Shown here: positions 45,788 through 55,505 of the stretch, one piece after another | How the letters are laid out: each line of letters opens with the position of its first letter | Numbering within the stretch: position 1 is the stretch's first letter | Assembly: GCF_021278965.1 (NCBI RefSeq) | Contig: NZ_CP065589.1 | Coordinates: forward strand, 749,001 to 813,000 | Source of the DNA: Chryseobacterium capnotolerans | GTDB taxonomy: Bacteria > Bacteroidota > Bacteroidia > Flavobacteriales > Weeksellaceae | Length of the DNA stretch: 64,000 nucleotides | Direction: 5' to 3' | Made by a program: the position numbers and the translations under genes | The notes under the pieces: model-generated | The model's input: only the letters and a program-made list of their open reading frames with translations | Database searches by the model: none | What the model was told of the DNA's origin: nothing

Positions 45788-48700
45788 TTATTTTACAATA
45801 ATTCTTTTAAGGTGTCCTTCTGAAGTTTTTACAAGATAAACTCCTGTAGAAAGACTTGTAGTAGTGATGGTAAGGGCATTTTTTTCTTTTCCAATCAGTT
45901 TTCCGGACATATCATATAATTCATAGTCCTGTTTTCTGTTGAAGTATAAAATATTTCCTTTATTCACAGGGTTCGGGAATACATTGAAGGTTGCTTTTTC
46001 GGAATTTACTTCACCAGTGGCTAAAGTAGGAGTTAGAGCCACTTCATACATGGATAGTGTTCCGCTGATCTCATTGGCAATAATGACATATCCTTTATTA
46101 GTGGTGGTATTTTCAGGAGCAATATAAATAATTCCTTCAGGACCATTATCTCCGCCGTAAGCTGAGGTAGAGCGAGAATGTTTATAATCTGTAAACGTAG
46201 GATTATTGGGATTCGTGATATTATAAACCATTACACCACCAGTTCTTTCCAGGGTAATGAAGGCATAGGTTTGCCCATTGATGGTTCCAAGAGCTACACC
46301 TTCAGGTTCCGGGCCTTTTGCGCGGCTTCTGCTTTTAATAGTATTGGATTCATTATCTGCATTGAAGATCAATGGCTGTTTGTCTGCAATATATCTTTCA
46401 AACTGATCTCCACTGTCATATACCTGTTGCTTCGTATCCGCATTGAAAATGGAGAATGAACGGGCTCCTAAAGCTGCAATCTCTTCAAAATCTGAATCTC
46501 CATCCGTATTCCCAGTAGCCGATGATACTCTGAACCTTCCCAGGTTGTGAGACGCTTTTAAGATATTCGCATTTGGGAAAATTGTAGGATCTAGCATGTA
46601 ACTATTAGCTCCTACAGTAGTTCTTTCGCTGTAACCTGAAAGGTCTTTTTCATCTCCTTCATTGGCTGTTACAATATAGTTGGTGTTTCCTATCTTATAA
46701 TTTTGTACGGCATCAGGAAGATAATAGGCTTTTACAGGCCAGTTGGCGATAAGAACCTCACCATTATTGTCTGAAGCATCAAAACCATTTCCTGGAAGGC
46801 TCATATCTTTTTTCCAAGCCCCCAGATGCCTGTAATATTTTTAGTAACAAGATCCACCTCAGCAATCGCATTGTTTTCCTGAAGGGTAACCCAAGCTTTT
46901 TGACTGTCTGCACTTACTGTAACATATTCCGGTTCCAGATCCTGGGAAAGGGTATTGTTGGTTCTTACTTTTCTTAGGCCTGTAGCGGTTAAAGCAGCCA
47001 CCTGTGAATCAAAATTATTAAAATTTAAAGTTGTTACATTGCTTTGCGTGAGGTTACCAATTCCGCCTGAAATATCAATGATGCTGATGGTTCCTTCAGG
47101 ATCTACAGTATAAGCATCATTAGGCTCTCCTTCATTAGCCGTAATTACTTTTGTCCCATCCGGAGTAAAGGTGATCATGTCAGGCAAAGCTCCTACAGTT
47201 ACCTGTTTCAGGAAATTTCCATTAATATCAAAGAAAACTACAGAACCGTTTTGTTGTGGATTGGTATTAGGAGATGCTGCTGCAATAATTCCATTTTTAA
47301 CAGCTATACTGGTGATTCCGCCATAAGGAGTCATATTGACTGTATTAACAACCGAAGGTATGCTAGGTTTACTGAAATCAATAATATCAAAAACATCTGT
47401 AAGAGAGCTGATGGTGAATAATCTCTGTGTGGCTGGATCATGAACCACAATCTCTGTTGAACTGTTATTGTTTCCGGAAGGATCGAAACTTCCGATATAG
47501 TTCAATTGAATTTCATGAGAAGGAGAGGGTGCAGGTTTATCATTATCTACAATATAAATCGTTGCAGAATTGTCTCCTGAAATGGTTGCTCCTGTTGGAT
47601 TTTCAAGGCTTACTACAAAATATTCAGCCTTTTGTTCTTCTAATGTATCATCAATAATAGGAATATTGACAGTATAACTCGTTGTGGAAGGTGTTATATT
47701 GATGGTTTGATTGGCTAAAGTAAAATCATTACTATCTGCTGTGCTGAAAGGAGCAGGTTTTACAACAAGGTTTACTGTTGCTGTGGAAGGATTGGCTACG
47801 TTGATTTTGAAAGCCAGTGTTCCTACATTTTCATCCACCTTGATGAAATTTTTCTCAAGATAAATAGAGGTTCCGGCAGTGGTAAATGTAGAAGAAGTGA
47901 TTGCCGTTACAGCATTATCACTGAAATCCTCAACTGTATTGGGTTTAAGAGCCAGATAATACGTTTGTCCCGGCACCAAGCCGGAAGTTGGAATGATGGT
48001 GATGATGTTGTTGCTAAAAGCCGTCGTAAAGGGAACTTGAGCACCTGTAGCATTTCCAAGGCGGAATTCTACAAGATTTTGTGCATTAGAATCGTTGATC
48101 GCAGAATTATCAGTAAGCCTTACATTTTCATTAAAGGAAATTGTAGGGTTAACTGTTGTTGAAGCATTATTGGTATTGTTGACAGGAAGGTAAGCGGTGA
48201 CAGGTGGAGTAGTATCAATCCCTCCTGCCGGGGCTGCATCCACTGTAAAGTTATCGAAACGGTTATTACCACTGGTTCCGCCTCCTGTGGCAGAGAATTC
48301 AACCTTTAATTTAAAGTTAGGATTGTTTGAAACCCCTGCGACTGCAGAAAAATCAAAACTAATTAATTGCGGATTGGCGTCCTGAGGAGAAACGGTCTGA
48401 TAAGGAATAAAAGTAGCTCCGTCTGTTGTATAATACCAGGTTTGGGTTCCGGCTCCCTGTGCCGATCTTCTTGTTGTAAACTTTACAACAACATTATTGT
48501 ATCCTGTTGTTGGCAGGTTAAACTGTAAGCCTCCGCCAATAGGATTGTTGAATCTTAAATGGGTTCCGGACGCATCTCCGTTTCTTGCATTTAGATTATC
48601 AATATTAAAATTTTGCCCGGTACCTCCTGCAAAATCTATCACACTTGTTCCTCCTGCTATGGATGCAAGAGAACCATTAACCAATGTGGATGAAGGTGCA

Positions 48701-48837
48701 GTGATAGAAGCTTGGGAAGTATTATTATTAAAATTCCAATAATGGATAAGTGTTTGTCCGAAAAGCCCAGTCTGAAAAAAGAATGCAGCAATGACAGACC
48801 CTTTTAAAAAATAGTTGTTGATCATTTTTGACTTCAA
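45788..48837 (-). CDS. Large T9SS-secreted protein (choice-of-anchor I type, Calx-beta), frameshifted
   Basis: About 1016 residues when repaired. It has a signal peptide (near AAFFFQTGLFGQ), an N-terminal lectin-like region, a bacterial Ig-like segment (NPTISFNENVRLTDNS, about 225-330) and a Calx-beta domain (NVGTLAFKINV...TISGDNSATIYIVDND). A beta-propeller of choice-of-anchor I type follows (ITANEGEPNDAYT, PEGVALGTINGQTYAFI). The C-terminus is a T9SS type A sorting domain (VFPNPVNKGNILYF...GVYLVKTSEGHLKRIIVK). The frame breaks in the six-T run 46808-46813; one more base gives GLGKKDMSLPG. Often annotated as phytase-like or alkaline-phosphatase-like; activity unproven. Confidence 0.85.
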
Positions 48838-48963
48838 TTAGATAAAAACAAAAATGACCTTTATGTTTGATAACTATTTTAATGGAATTTTAAGAAATGT
48901 TTAAAAAATAGGTTTTTTTCTGATAAAAGATAAAATGATGATAGACTTATGTTTTAAATTCGG

Positions 48964-49113
48964 CTATTTTGCAGGTTTACCGGAAAAATTTAGCATTGTT
49001 CCTGATTTAGCGCCTTCCAGAGGATGTTTCTGCATGTAGAAAAAACCTGAAACTGCAGTCAGAACCAAGAGTACAAATATAACCAGGACAATTCTTTTTA
49101 ACATGTCTCTCAT
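48964..49113 (-). CDS. Small single-pass membrane protein
   Basis: A 49-residue protein (MRDMLKRIVLVIFVLLVLTA...). One hydrophobic helix (about 8-25) follows two basic residues. The outside tail is short and ends GKPAK. The ATG overlaps the stop of the upstream NAD(P)-binding gene as ATGA, so translation is probably coupled. An internal ATG at 49104 is an alternative start. Function unknown. Confidence 0.5.
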   Translation of the reverse strand: MRDMLKRIVLVIFVLLVLTAVSGFFYMQKHPLEGAKSGTMLNFSGKPAK

Positions 49114-49763
49114 ATCGCTAAATTTTTAATGTCTCGAATTTCTAAAGTTGAAGAAGGGTAGCCTTTTTTTACGGTATTGATCATAGCTTTTCCAACTTCA
49201 TGTAAAGTTAATGATTTTGAAGGTAAAAAAATAGGAAAAAACCAAATAAAAGGTTTGAAGAACCATTTCACATTGATCTGGCCGTCAACAGGTTTCATAA
49301 ATCCGGGTCTGAAATTGTAAACGCCTTTAAAATTCATCTTCTTTAAAGTATTTTCTGTTCTGCCTTTTACTCTCGCCCACATCAGTTTTCCGCTTTCCGT
49401 ACTATCTGTACTCGCTCCAGATACATAACTGAAAATTATTTCCGGATTTTGATGTAAAACAGCTTCTGCAAAATGGATGGTGGTATCATAAGTTATTTTG
49501 GTGTAATCTTCCTCATTCATTCCCACACTGCTGATTCCTGCACAAAAGAAGCAGGCATCATAACCTTTGAGATTTTCATCATGGAGATCAATGGTTAAAA
49601 AGTCAGGGACGAGATATTCTTTCAGCTTTGGATGTGTTTTTCCTGATGGTTTTCTGCTGATACTCAGGATTTCAGAAACGTTTGGGTTTTCAAGACATTC
49701 CATTAAAACACCTTCACCTACCATACCTGTAGCTCCGGTAAGAATTATTTTGATTGGGTTCAT
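49110..49763 (-). CDS. NAD(P)-binding short-chain epimerase/dehydratase-like protein
   Basis: A 217-residue Rossmann-fold protein. The dinucleotide motif GATGMVGEG (9-17) sits at the N-terminus, followed by CFFCAGISSVGM and the SDR-atypical YVSGASTDSTESG. It belongs with the NmrA/HTATIP2-like (oxidoreductase HTATIP2 type) proteins in length and motif. Substrate unknown. A 12-copy heptamer repeat lies 58 bp upstream of its start and could affect its expression. Confidence 0.8.
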   Translation of the reverse strand: MNPIKIILTGATGMVGEGVLMECLENPNVSEILSISRKPSGKTHPKLKEYLVPDFLTIDLHDENLKGYDACFFCAGISSVGMNEEDYTKITYDTTIHFAEAVLHQNPEIIFSYVSGASTDSTESGKLMWARVKGRTENTLKKMNFKGVYNFRPGFMKPVDGQINVKWFFKPFIWFFPIFLPSKSLTLHEVGKAMINTVKKGYPSSTLEIRDIKNLAI

Positions 49764-49820
49764 TGTTTTGCTATTGATAGTTGCATGACGGATGAGGATG
49801 GAGGATTACTTTATTTTTAA

Positions 49821-49907
49821 GATAAAAGATAAAAGATAAAAGATAAAAGATAAAAGATAAAAGATAAAAGATAAAAGATAAAAGATAAAAGATAAAAGAT
49901 AAAAGAT
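49821..49907. repeat. Heptamer tandem repeat (GATAAAA)12
   Basis: Twelve uninterrupted copies of GATAAAA from 49821 to 49904 followed by GAT. Unit length 7, no mismatches. On the coding strand of the gene downstream (start 49763) it reads TTTTATC repeats, 58-144 bp before the start codon. Perfect short repeats of this kind are prone to slippage. Confidence 0.95.
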
Positions 49908-49939
49908 CTTGTCGTTAAACAACTATTATCTATTCGAAT

Positions 49940-50093
49940 ATCAACATCAATAGGGGAGGGCTTCAGACCGCTTTAATTGTAAAATCCATTCAATATGGCT
50001 TTAGCCAAAACCTAAAGAATAAGGTGGTTTTGAATGAAATATTTCTGATTGTTGTGATGATGAGATTGCTTCGCTTCGCTCGCAATGACAGCT
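49940..50093. repeat. Mosaic of dispersed repeat fragments
   Basis: It contains ATGGCTTTAGCCAAAACCT (also at about 22882) and GATTGCTTCGCTTCGCTCGCAATGAC, the latter like the common GTCATTGCGAGCGAAGCG repeats. A degenerate form of that repeat lies at about 25520. No open frame in this gap (49764-50151). Confidence 0.5.
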
Positions 50094-50128
50094 TGAAAAA
50101 AGAAAACCGGACAAAAACTGCCCGGCTT
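50094..50128 (-). terminator. Terminator of the ppk1-ppx operon
   Basis: Hairpin AGCCGGGCAG...GTCCGGTTTTC on the minus strand, followed by T6. Confidence 0.6.
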
Positions 50129-50151
50129 TACATGTAATTATGCTTTTAAAA

Positions 50152-51036
50152 CTATTTCTTATGTTGTAACTGGCTGTAAATATTCTGAATCAAACCGTCT
50201 GCTACGGAAATTTTCGGAACAAAAATTTTATTGATATCTGACCAGGCCATGACGTTGTTGAAAATACTTAAGGCATGAACCAATACATCAGCTCTGTCTT
50301 CCCTAAGGCTGTATTTTGTCATTCTTTCCTCTACTGAAAGCTCATTAAACTCTTTGTGGACCTTTTTCAGGTGAGATAAAGACATGGGTTTCCCATCTTT
50401 GGTTTTGCTCATAGAAAATACTTTATTGATATTTCCTCCTGATCCGATGGCCACAATTGGTTTTTTGCTGACAATATTTTTTTTGATCTCTCCTTTCATT
50501 TCATTCCAGTTATCTAGCGTAACAAGATTGTTGAGAAGCCGGATAGTCCCTATATTGAAAGATCTTTCATACACCATTTTGCCATTTTCATAGAAGGTAA
50601 GTTCTGTGGAGCCACCGCCTACATCAATATATAAATAGGCAAACTCTTTGTCAAGGCCTTCAGCGACATGGTTTTCATAGATTAAAGTGGCTTCTTCATC
50701 TCCGGAAATAATCTCAATATTAATTCCTGAGGTTTCTTTTACCTGTCTTATAATTTCATTTCCATTGGCAGCATCACGCATGGCACTGGTTGCACAGGCT
50801 CTGTAATGGTCTACGTTATAAATTTTCATCAGATCACTGAAAATCTTCATGGAATCGATGACCATTTCTTCTCTTTCGGGACCTATTTTTCCTATGGTAA
50901 ATACATCCATCCCCAATCTCAGAGGGATTCTCAGAAGGTTGAGTTTGATGAATTCTGGTTTTTTGTTGTTTATCTTTACTTCATTGATGAGAAGTCTGGC
51001 GGCATTACTTCCTATGTCTATTGCTGCGATCTTCAT
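50152..51036 (-). CDS. ppx: Exopolyphosphatase, Ppx/GppA family
   Basis: A 294-residue ASKHA-fold phosphatase releasing phosphate from polyphosphate or hydrolysing pppGpp. It has the phosphate-1 loop AIDIGSNAARLLI, the GDEEATLIYE segment and phosphate-2 DVGGGSTELTF, plus AIGSGGNI. It is shorter than E. coli Ppx, lacking the C-terminal HD-like domain, as in other Bacteroidota. The first codon overlaps the ppk1 stop by 4 bp. Confidence 0.9.
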   Translation of the reverse strand: MKIAAIDIGSNAARLLINEVKINNKKPEFIKLNLLRIPLRLGMDVFTIGKIGPEREEMVIDSMKIFSDLMKIYNVDHYRACATSAMRDAANGNEIIRQVKETSGINIEIISGDEEATLIYENHVAEGLDKEFAYLYIDVGGGSTELTFYENGKMVYERSFNIGTIRLLNNLVTLDNWNEMKGEIKKNIVSKKPIVAIGSGGNINKVFSMSKTKDGKPMSLSHLKKVHKEFNELSVEERMTKYSLREDRADVLVHALSIFNNVMAWSDINKIFVPKISVADGLIQNIYSQLQHKK

Positions 51037-53105
51037 TTTTTGCTTGTTTTAGCTTTTAAATAATTATAGGTTTCTATTTGCGATCGACATTCTTTTTTAT
51101 CATTTCTAATGTATTCGTTGCTTAATTTTTTATCTAAAATTCTTGCTTTTACATTATCTCTAAGCTGAATATCAAGAATGTCTTTTAATTCTTTTTTAAG
51201 GTTCTTATCTGTTATTTTGGCGGCAGCTTCAATTCTGTAATCAAGGTTTCTGGTCATCCAGTCGGCGGAGGAAATATATATATCTTCTGCTCCTTTATTG
51301 TAAAAATACATGACTCTGGCATGTTCCAGATATTCGTCTACAATACTGATGGCTTTAATTTTCTCTTTAAATTCCTTTTGGTTAACGGCACAATAGATTC
51401 CTCTTACGATGAGTCTGATGGTTACCCCTACGGTAGCTGCATCATATAATTTTTCAATTAAAGATCTGTCACTCAGTGAATTTACTTTAACGATGATTTC
51501 TGCTTTTCTTCCTGCTTTTGCCTCCTCAATTTCCTTTTCAATATGGTGAACAATCTTTTCACGCATAAATTGGGGGCAAACTAGTAAATTTTTACAAGTT
51601 TTCAAAACGGGAAGGTAATCATCTTTTGGCTTTTTAAGCACATTGAAGACTTTATTGATGTCTGCCATAATGCCTCGGTCAGAAGTAAGAAGCAAATGAT
51701 CACCATAAATTCTTGCTGTTTTCTCGTTGAAATTCCCAGTACTTACAAATCCATATTGAATAGTTTTATTATGGGCTCTCTTTTTGATAACGCAAAGCTT
51801 GGCATGCACCTTTTTGTTTGGAAGACCTATCAGAACAGTGATTCCTTCCGGTTCGAGCATATTTTTCCACTCTAGATTGGATTCCTCATCAAATCTGGCC
51901 TGCAGTTCAAGCATTACTGTTACTTCTTTACCATTTCTGGCTGCATAAATCAATGCATTACTGATTTTTGAGTTACTTGCCAGCCTGTAAGCTGTAATCT
52001 GTATGGATTTTACATCCGGATCCATGGCTGCCTCACGCAGAAGATCAATCACCGGATTATATTTATGGTATGGGAAAGTAAGCAGTACATCTTCTTTCAT
52101 GATAACGTCTGTTACTCTTTCTCCATGTTCAAAAGCCTGATGAGTAAATGATGTTCGCTCTATAGGTCTTTCATATTTTTCAAAAACATCAGGAAAATCC
52201 ATGAAATGTTTGAAATTATGGATTTTTCCTCCGGGAATAATACTGTCTTTCTTCGTCAGGTTCAGTTTTCTGATAAGGAGTTCAAGCAAAGCCTTATCCA
52301 TATCTTTATCGAAAACGAAACGGGTAGGCTTTCCTTTTCTTCTGTTTTTAAGCCCTTTTTCTATTTTTTCTGCAAAGTTGGTACGGATGTCATTATCCAG
52401 ATCCAGTTCTGCATCTTTGGTTACTTTAAAAGCATTCGCTGCAAATTCATCATATCCGAAATAAGAGAAAATGTGCGGTAGGTTGAAGGTAATGACATCT
52501 TCAAGAAGCATTACATTTTTTTCTTCAGGATCTTCAGTGGGAAGCAATAAAAACCGGCCTACAAATCGGGATGGAATTTCAATAATGGCATAGTTGCTGG
52601 AATATTGCCAGTCTTTTTTCCTCATGGCCACTCCAAGATAGAGACTTTTATCTCTTAGATAAGGCATTGGGGTATTTTCATGAAGAAGAATAGGGATGAC
52701 ATTAGATTCTACCACCTCGTCAAAGTAGTTTCTCACAAAATCCTTTTGGGCTGCTGTCAGGTTTTTGGAATTTTTGATGAAAACTTTATGGTCTGCCATT
52801 TCTGTCTGGATTTTTTTCCAGGTTTTATCGAAATTCAACTGCTGCCTCATCACTATTTCATTGATTCGCTGAAGAATTTTGGAAGGGGGCTGATAAAAGG
52901 ATTCGGCAATTACCTTTTCCTTAAAATCCATGGCACGCTTTAATCCGGCAACACGTACCCGGAAGAATTCATCCAGATTGTTGGAGAAAATCCCAAGGAA
53001 ACGTATTCTTAAATGTAAAGGAACTTTTTCATCCATGGCTTCCTGTAAAACCCTTTCATTAAAGGCCAACCATGTAATATCTCGTGGATTAAAGTGTAAT
53101 GACAT
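51033..53105 (-). CDS. ppk1: Polyphosphate kinase 1
   Basis: Reversibly polymerises ATP gamma-phosphate into polyphosphate. The 690-residue protein has the four PPK1 domains: an N-terminal helical domain (FNPRDITWLAFNERVLQEA), a head domain, and two phospholipase-D-like catalytic domains. The phospho-histidine motif is KVHAKLCVI and the partner segment is STGNFNEKTARIYGDHLLLT. Overlaps ppx (ATGA), so synthesis and breakdown enzymes are made from one mRNA. Confidence 0.94.
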   Translation of the reverse strand: MSLHFNPRDITWLAFNERVLQEAMDEKVPLHLRIRFLGIFSNNLDEFFRVRVAGLKRAMDFKEKVIAESFYQPPSKILQRINEIVMRQQLNFDKTWKKIQTEMADHKVFIKNSKNLTAAQKDFVRNYFDEVVESNVIPILLHENTPMPYLRDKSLYLGVAMRKKDWQYSSNYAIIEIPSRFVGRFLLLPTEDPEEKNVMLLEDVITFNLPHIFSYFGYDEFAANAFKVTKDAELDLDNDIRTNFAEKIEKGLKNRRKGKPTRFVFDKDMDKALLELLIRKLNLTKKDSIIPGGKIHNFKHFMDFPDVFEKYERPIERTSFTHQAFEHGERVTDVIMKEDVLLTFPYHKYNPVIDLLREAAMDPDVKSIQITAYRLASNSKISNALIYAARNGKEVTVMLELQARFDEESNLEWKNMLEPEGITVLIGLPNKKVHAKLCVIKKRAHNKTIQYGFVSTGNFNEKTARIYGDHLLLTSDRGIMADINKVFNVLKKPKDDYLPVLKTCKNLLVCPQFMREKIVHHIEKEIEEAKAGRKAEIIVKVNSLSDRSLIEKLYDAATVGVTIRLIVRGIYCAVNQKEFKEKIKAISIVDEYLEHARVMYFYNKGAEDIYISSADWMTRNLDYRIEAAAKITDKNLKKELKDILDIQLRDNVKARILDKKLSNEYIRNDKKECRSQIETYNYLKAKTSKK

Positions 53106-53495
53106 TCTAAATGTGTATATTTTATCAAAAATAATAATTCGTACAGATTCTATCTCTATTTCTTAGGTTAAACTTTGATTAATTTTAATACATCAGAAAT
53201 GTAGAGACATTATAAGCTTTATGAAAAGAGAGTGACATTTTTTAATAATATTATTTATAGAATAATATATTTTTCTATTATGTGTGATTTATTTGGATAT
53301 TTTATTATATTTGAATTTAAACACTAAAACAACACAAATGATATACTACCAAATTTCTTCTATGTGATTTGTATTTATTTTCATAGACTGATTCTAGCCT
53401 ATGAAATAGAGTACAAATTATCCACAAAACATGTACGGTCTATTAAAATAAAGTTTCCTTTTGGGAGACTTGCTGCCTATTTTTAAAACACACAA
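53106..53495. other. Gene-free upstream region of the VgrG island
   Basis: About 390 bp, very AT-rich, between divergently transcribed ppk1 and vgrG. No open frame of usable length or dispersed repeat is visible. A TATATTTG (53306-53313) matches the -7 consensus, but it lies 183 bp before vgrG and has no -33 at the right spacing. Confidence 0.45.
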
Positions 53496-55469
53496 ATGAA
53501 AAATAAAATCAACAACAATGAAATTCCCTCGAATGAGGAGTATTCAAAATTTAAAAAAGCAACTTTTATCCACGAGAGTAATGCTCAAGCGATTTTGGAA
53601 AATCAGATAGCTGGAATTAATCGGGTGGTGAAACTTGAAGTTCATGCCAATGGTAAACCTATAATTCACTTTAAGCATTTCAAATTAATACAAAGTGCGG
53701 TAAAGCATCATGAGTTTGAAATTATCCTTGCTCATGACAGTCTTGAAAACAGACAGACTCAGAATTTAGAAGATGCTCACAAGCTATTGGGAAAAAGATT
53801 AACAGCTACTTTCTCTTATAAAGATGTAGAAGATAGCCCCAACAGGTCTTTTGTGGGAGTGATTACTCAGGTAGGTTTCAGCCGGGAAAAGACAAGTCTC
53901 GGAGATATTGTTCTTAAAGGGCAAAGTCCTACGGTTTTGCTTGATGGTGCTCCTCATACCCAGAGTTTTGGAGGAAATCAGCCTGTAAATATGGGGATTA
54001 TTGCCAATGAAGTTATTAAACAAGGATTAGACAGCTCGGACTTTGATTTTAATATTGATACTAATGACAACTCCCAGATTCTGTACAGCAGCCAATATGA
54101 AGAAACGCATTACAATTATCTGGCAAGAATGGCTGAAGCATATGGAGAACAGTTCTTTTACGATGGCTATGTTCTGCACTTTGGAAAGCTTCCGAAATCT
54201 GGCAGTCAACACATTCAGCTTATTGAAGGCAGTAATGTAAATGATGTAAGAATAGAACTGAGGGTAGTCCCTATCAAACCACAATTTTATGGCTATAACA
54301 GCAATGAAAATGAAAAGTTAACCTCTGGAGACACCTCTATAAAACATCTTGGAGATTTAGCCCAGACAGCGTATAAAAATAATAACAGAATTTATAAAAC
54401 TCCTTCTTTAAGAGTTGCTCCCATAAGAGCAGTTACTCATCTTGATGTAGAATATTCCCAGAAAAGTGCTTCAGGAAGCAAGGCTGTAGAAGTAATGAAT
54501 GTTTCAGGCTCCACTTCTATTCCTTTTCTTCATCCGGGATGTGTGGCAGATATAAAAATACGAGAGCAGGACTCCAACAAAACAAATCACCTCACAACAC
54601 TTATGATTACAGAAACCATTCATGAGGTAAATGCCAGAGGATATTATACCGGAAGTTTTGAAGCCATTTCTGAAGGAACAGGATATATGCCCCAGCCAGA
54701 ATTTTATACTCCAAGGCCAGAACCTCAGATTGCAACAGTGGTTTCCAATACCGATCCTGCAGGACAGGGAAGAGTCTGTGTGAGATTCGACTGGCAGCTG
54801 AATGAGACCACTGATTTTATCCGTATGATGAGCCCGGATGCTGGGGGAACCAATCAGATTACCCAAAACCGCGGATATGTAGCAATCCCAGAAGTAGGAG
54901 ATCAGGTAATGGTGAACTTCCAGCATGGTCATCCTGACAGACCTTTTGTCATGGGAGGGATGTTTCATGGCGGAACTGGACTTGGAGGTGGGGTGAATAA
55001 CCATATGAGATCCATACAGACCAAATCGGGAATAAAAATCCTGATGAACGATGATGAAAAGAGTGTGAATATCATAGATCCAAGCGGTAATAATTACCTG
55101 ATGGACGGACAGGGGAATATTATCATTACAGCACCCAATGATATAACGTTTAATGCAGGTGGAAATTTGGCAATTAATGTCGGACAAAATATGAATACTA
55201 CCGTTCAAATGAGCTCAAATGAATCTATAGGAATTAATAAATCTTCCAATGTAGGAATGATGAATATGCTCACTGTAGGAAAAGACTTTGTCACGAATGT
55301 CATCGGAAAACTTACCCATTATGTAAAAGGAGATATGGAAACCTATGGTGAAAAAGAACATAAAACCATTTCCTTAAAAGGAATGGAGGTAAGCAGTGGA
55401 AATAAAATAGAACATCATGCTGAAAAAGAAATAACCAACAACAGTAATGAAAAATCTAAAAATCACTAA
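53496..55469 (+). CDS. vgrG: Type VI secretion VgrG/spike protein
   Basis: A 657-residue spike protein (gp27/gp5 fold). The N-terminal gp27-like domain includes the family-typical FVGVITQVGFSREK and YLARMAEAYGEQFFYDG. The OB-fold segment is QGRVCVRFDWQ...GGTNQITQNRGYVAIPEVGDQVMVNF. Next comes the VgrG hallmark HPDRPFVMGGMFHGGTG and a beta-helical C-terminal tail with repeats (NGN/AGGNLAINVG...), ending in a Lys/Asn-rich stretch. No core T6SS genes are in the window, so this is a satellite spike-effector cluster of the Bacteroidota type (T6SSiii) system. Confidence 0.88.
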   Translation: MKNKINNNEIPSNEEYSKFKKATFIHESNAQAILENQIAGINRVVKLEVHANGKPIIHFKHFKLIQSAVKHHEFEIILAHDSLENRQTQNLEDAHKLLGKRLTATFSYKDVEDSPNRSFVGVITQVGFSREKTSLGDIVLKGQSPTVLLDGAPHTQSFGGNQPVNMGIIANEVIKQGLDSSDFDFNIDTNDNSQILYSSQYEETHYNYLARMAEAYGEQFFYDGYVLHFGKLPKSGSQHIQLIEGSNVNDVRIELRVVPIKPQFYGYNSNENEKLTSGDTSIKHLGDLAQTAYKNNNRIYKTPSLRVAPIRAVTHLDVEYSQKSASGSKAVEVMNVSGSTSIPFLHPGCVADIKIREQDSNKTNHLTTLMITETIHEVNARGYYTGSFEAISEGTGYMPQPEFYTPRPEPQIATVVSNTDPAGQGRVCVRFDWQLNETTDFIRMMSPDAGGTNQITQNRGYVAIPEVGDQVMVNFQHGHPDRPFVMGGMFHGGTGLGGGVNNHMRSIQTKSGIKILMNDDEKSVNIIDPSGNNYLMDGQGNIIITAPNDITFNAGGNLAINVGQNMNTTVQMSSNESIGINKSSNVGMMNMLTVGKDFVTNVIGKLTHYVKGDMETYGEKEHKTISLKGMEVSSGNKIEHHAEKEITNNSNEKSKNH

Positions 55470-55505
55470 TCAATTTAGTAAGGAAGAATTTTTAATACCG
55501 CTATC

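Noticed and set aside
49821..49907. Possible CRISPR array
   Set aside because: Unit is 7 bp with no spacers; a simple tandem repeat.
53106..53495. Small gene or GG-leader peptide upstream of vgrG
   Set aside because: Frames on both strands are broken within a few codons.
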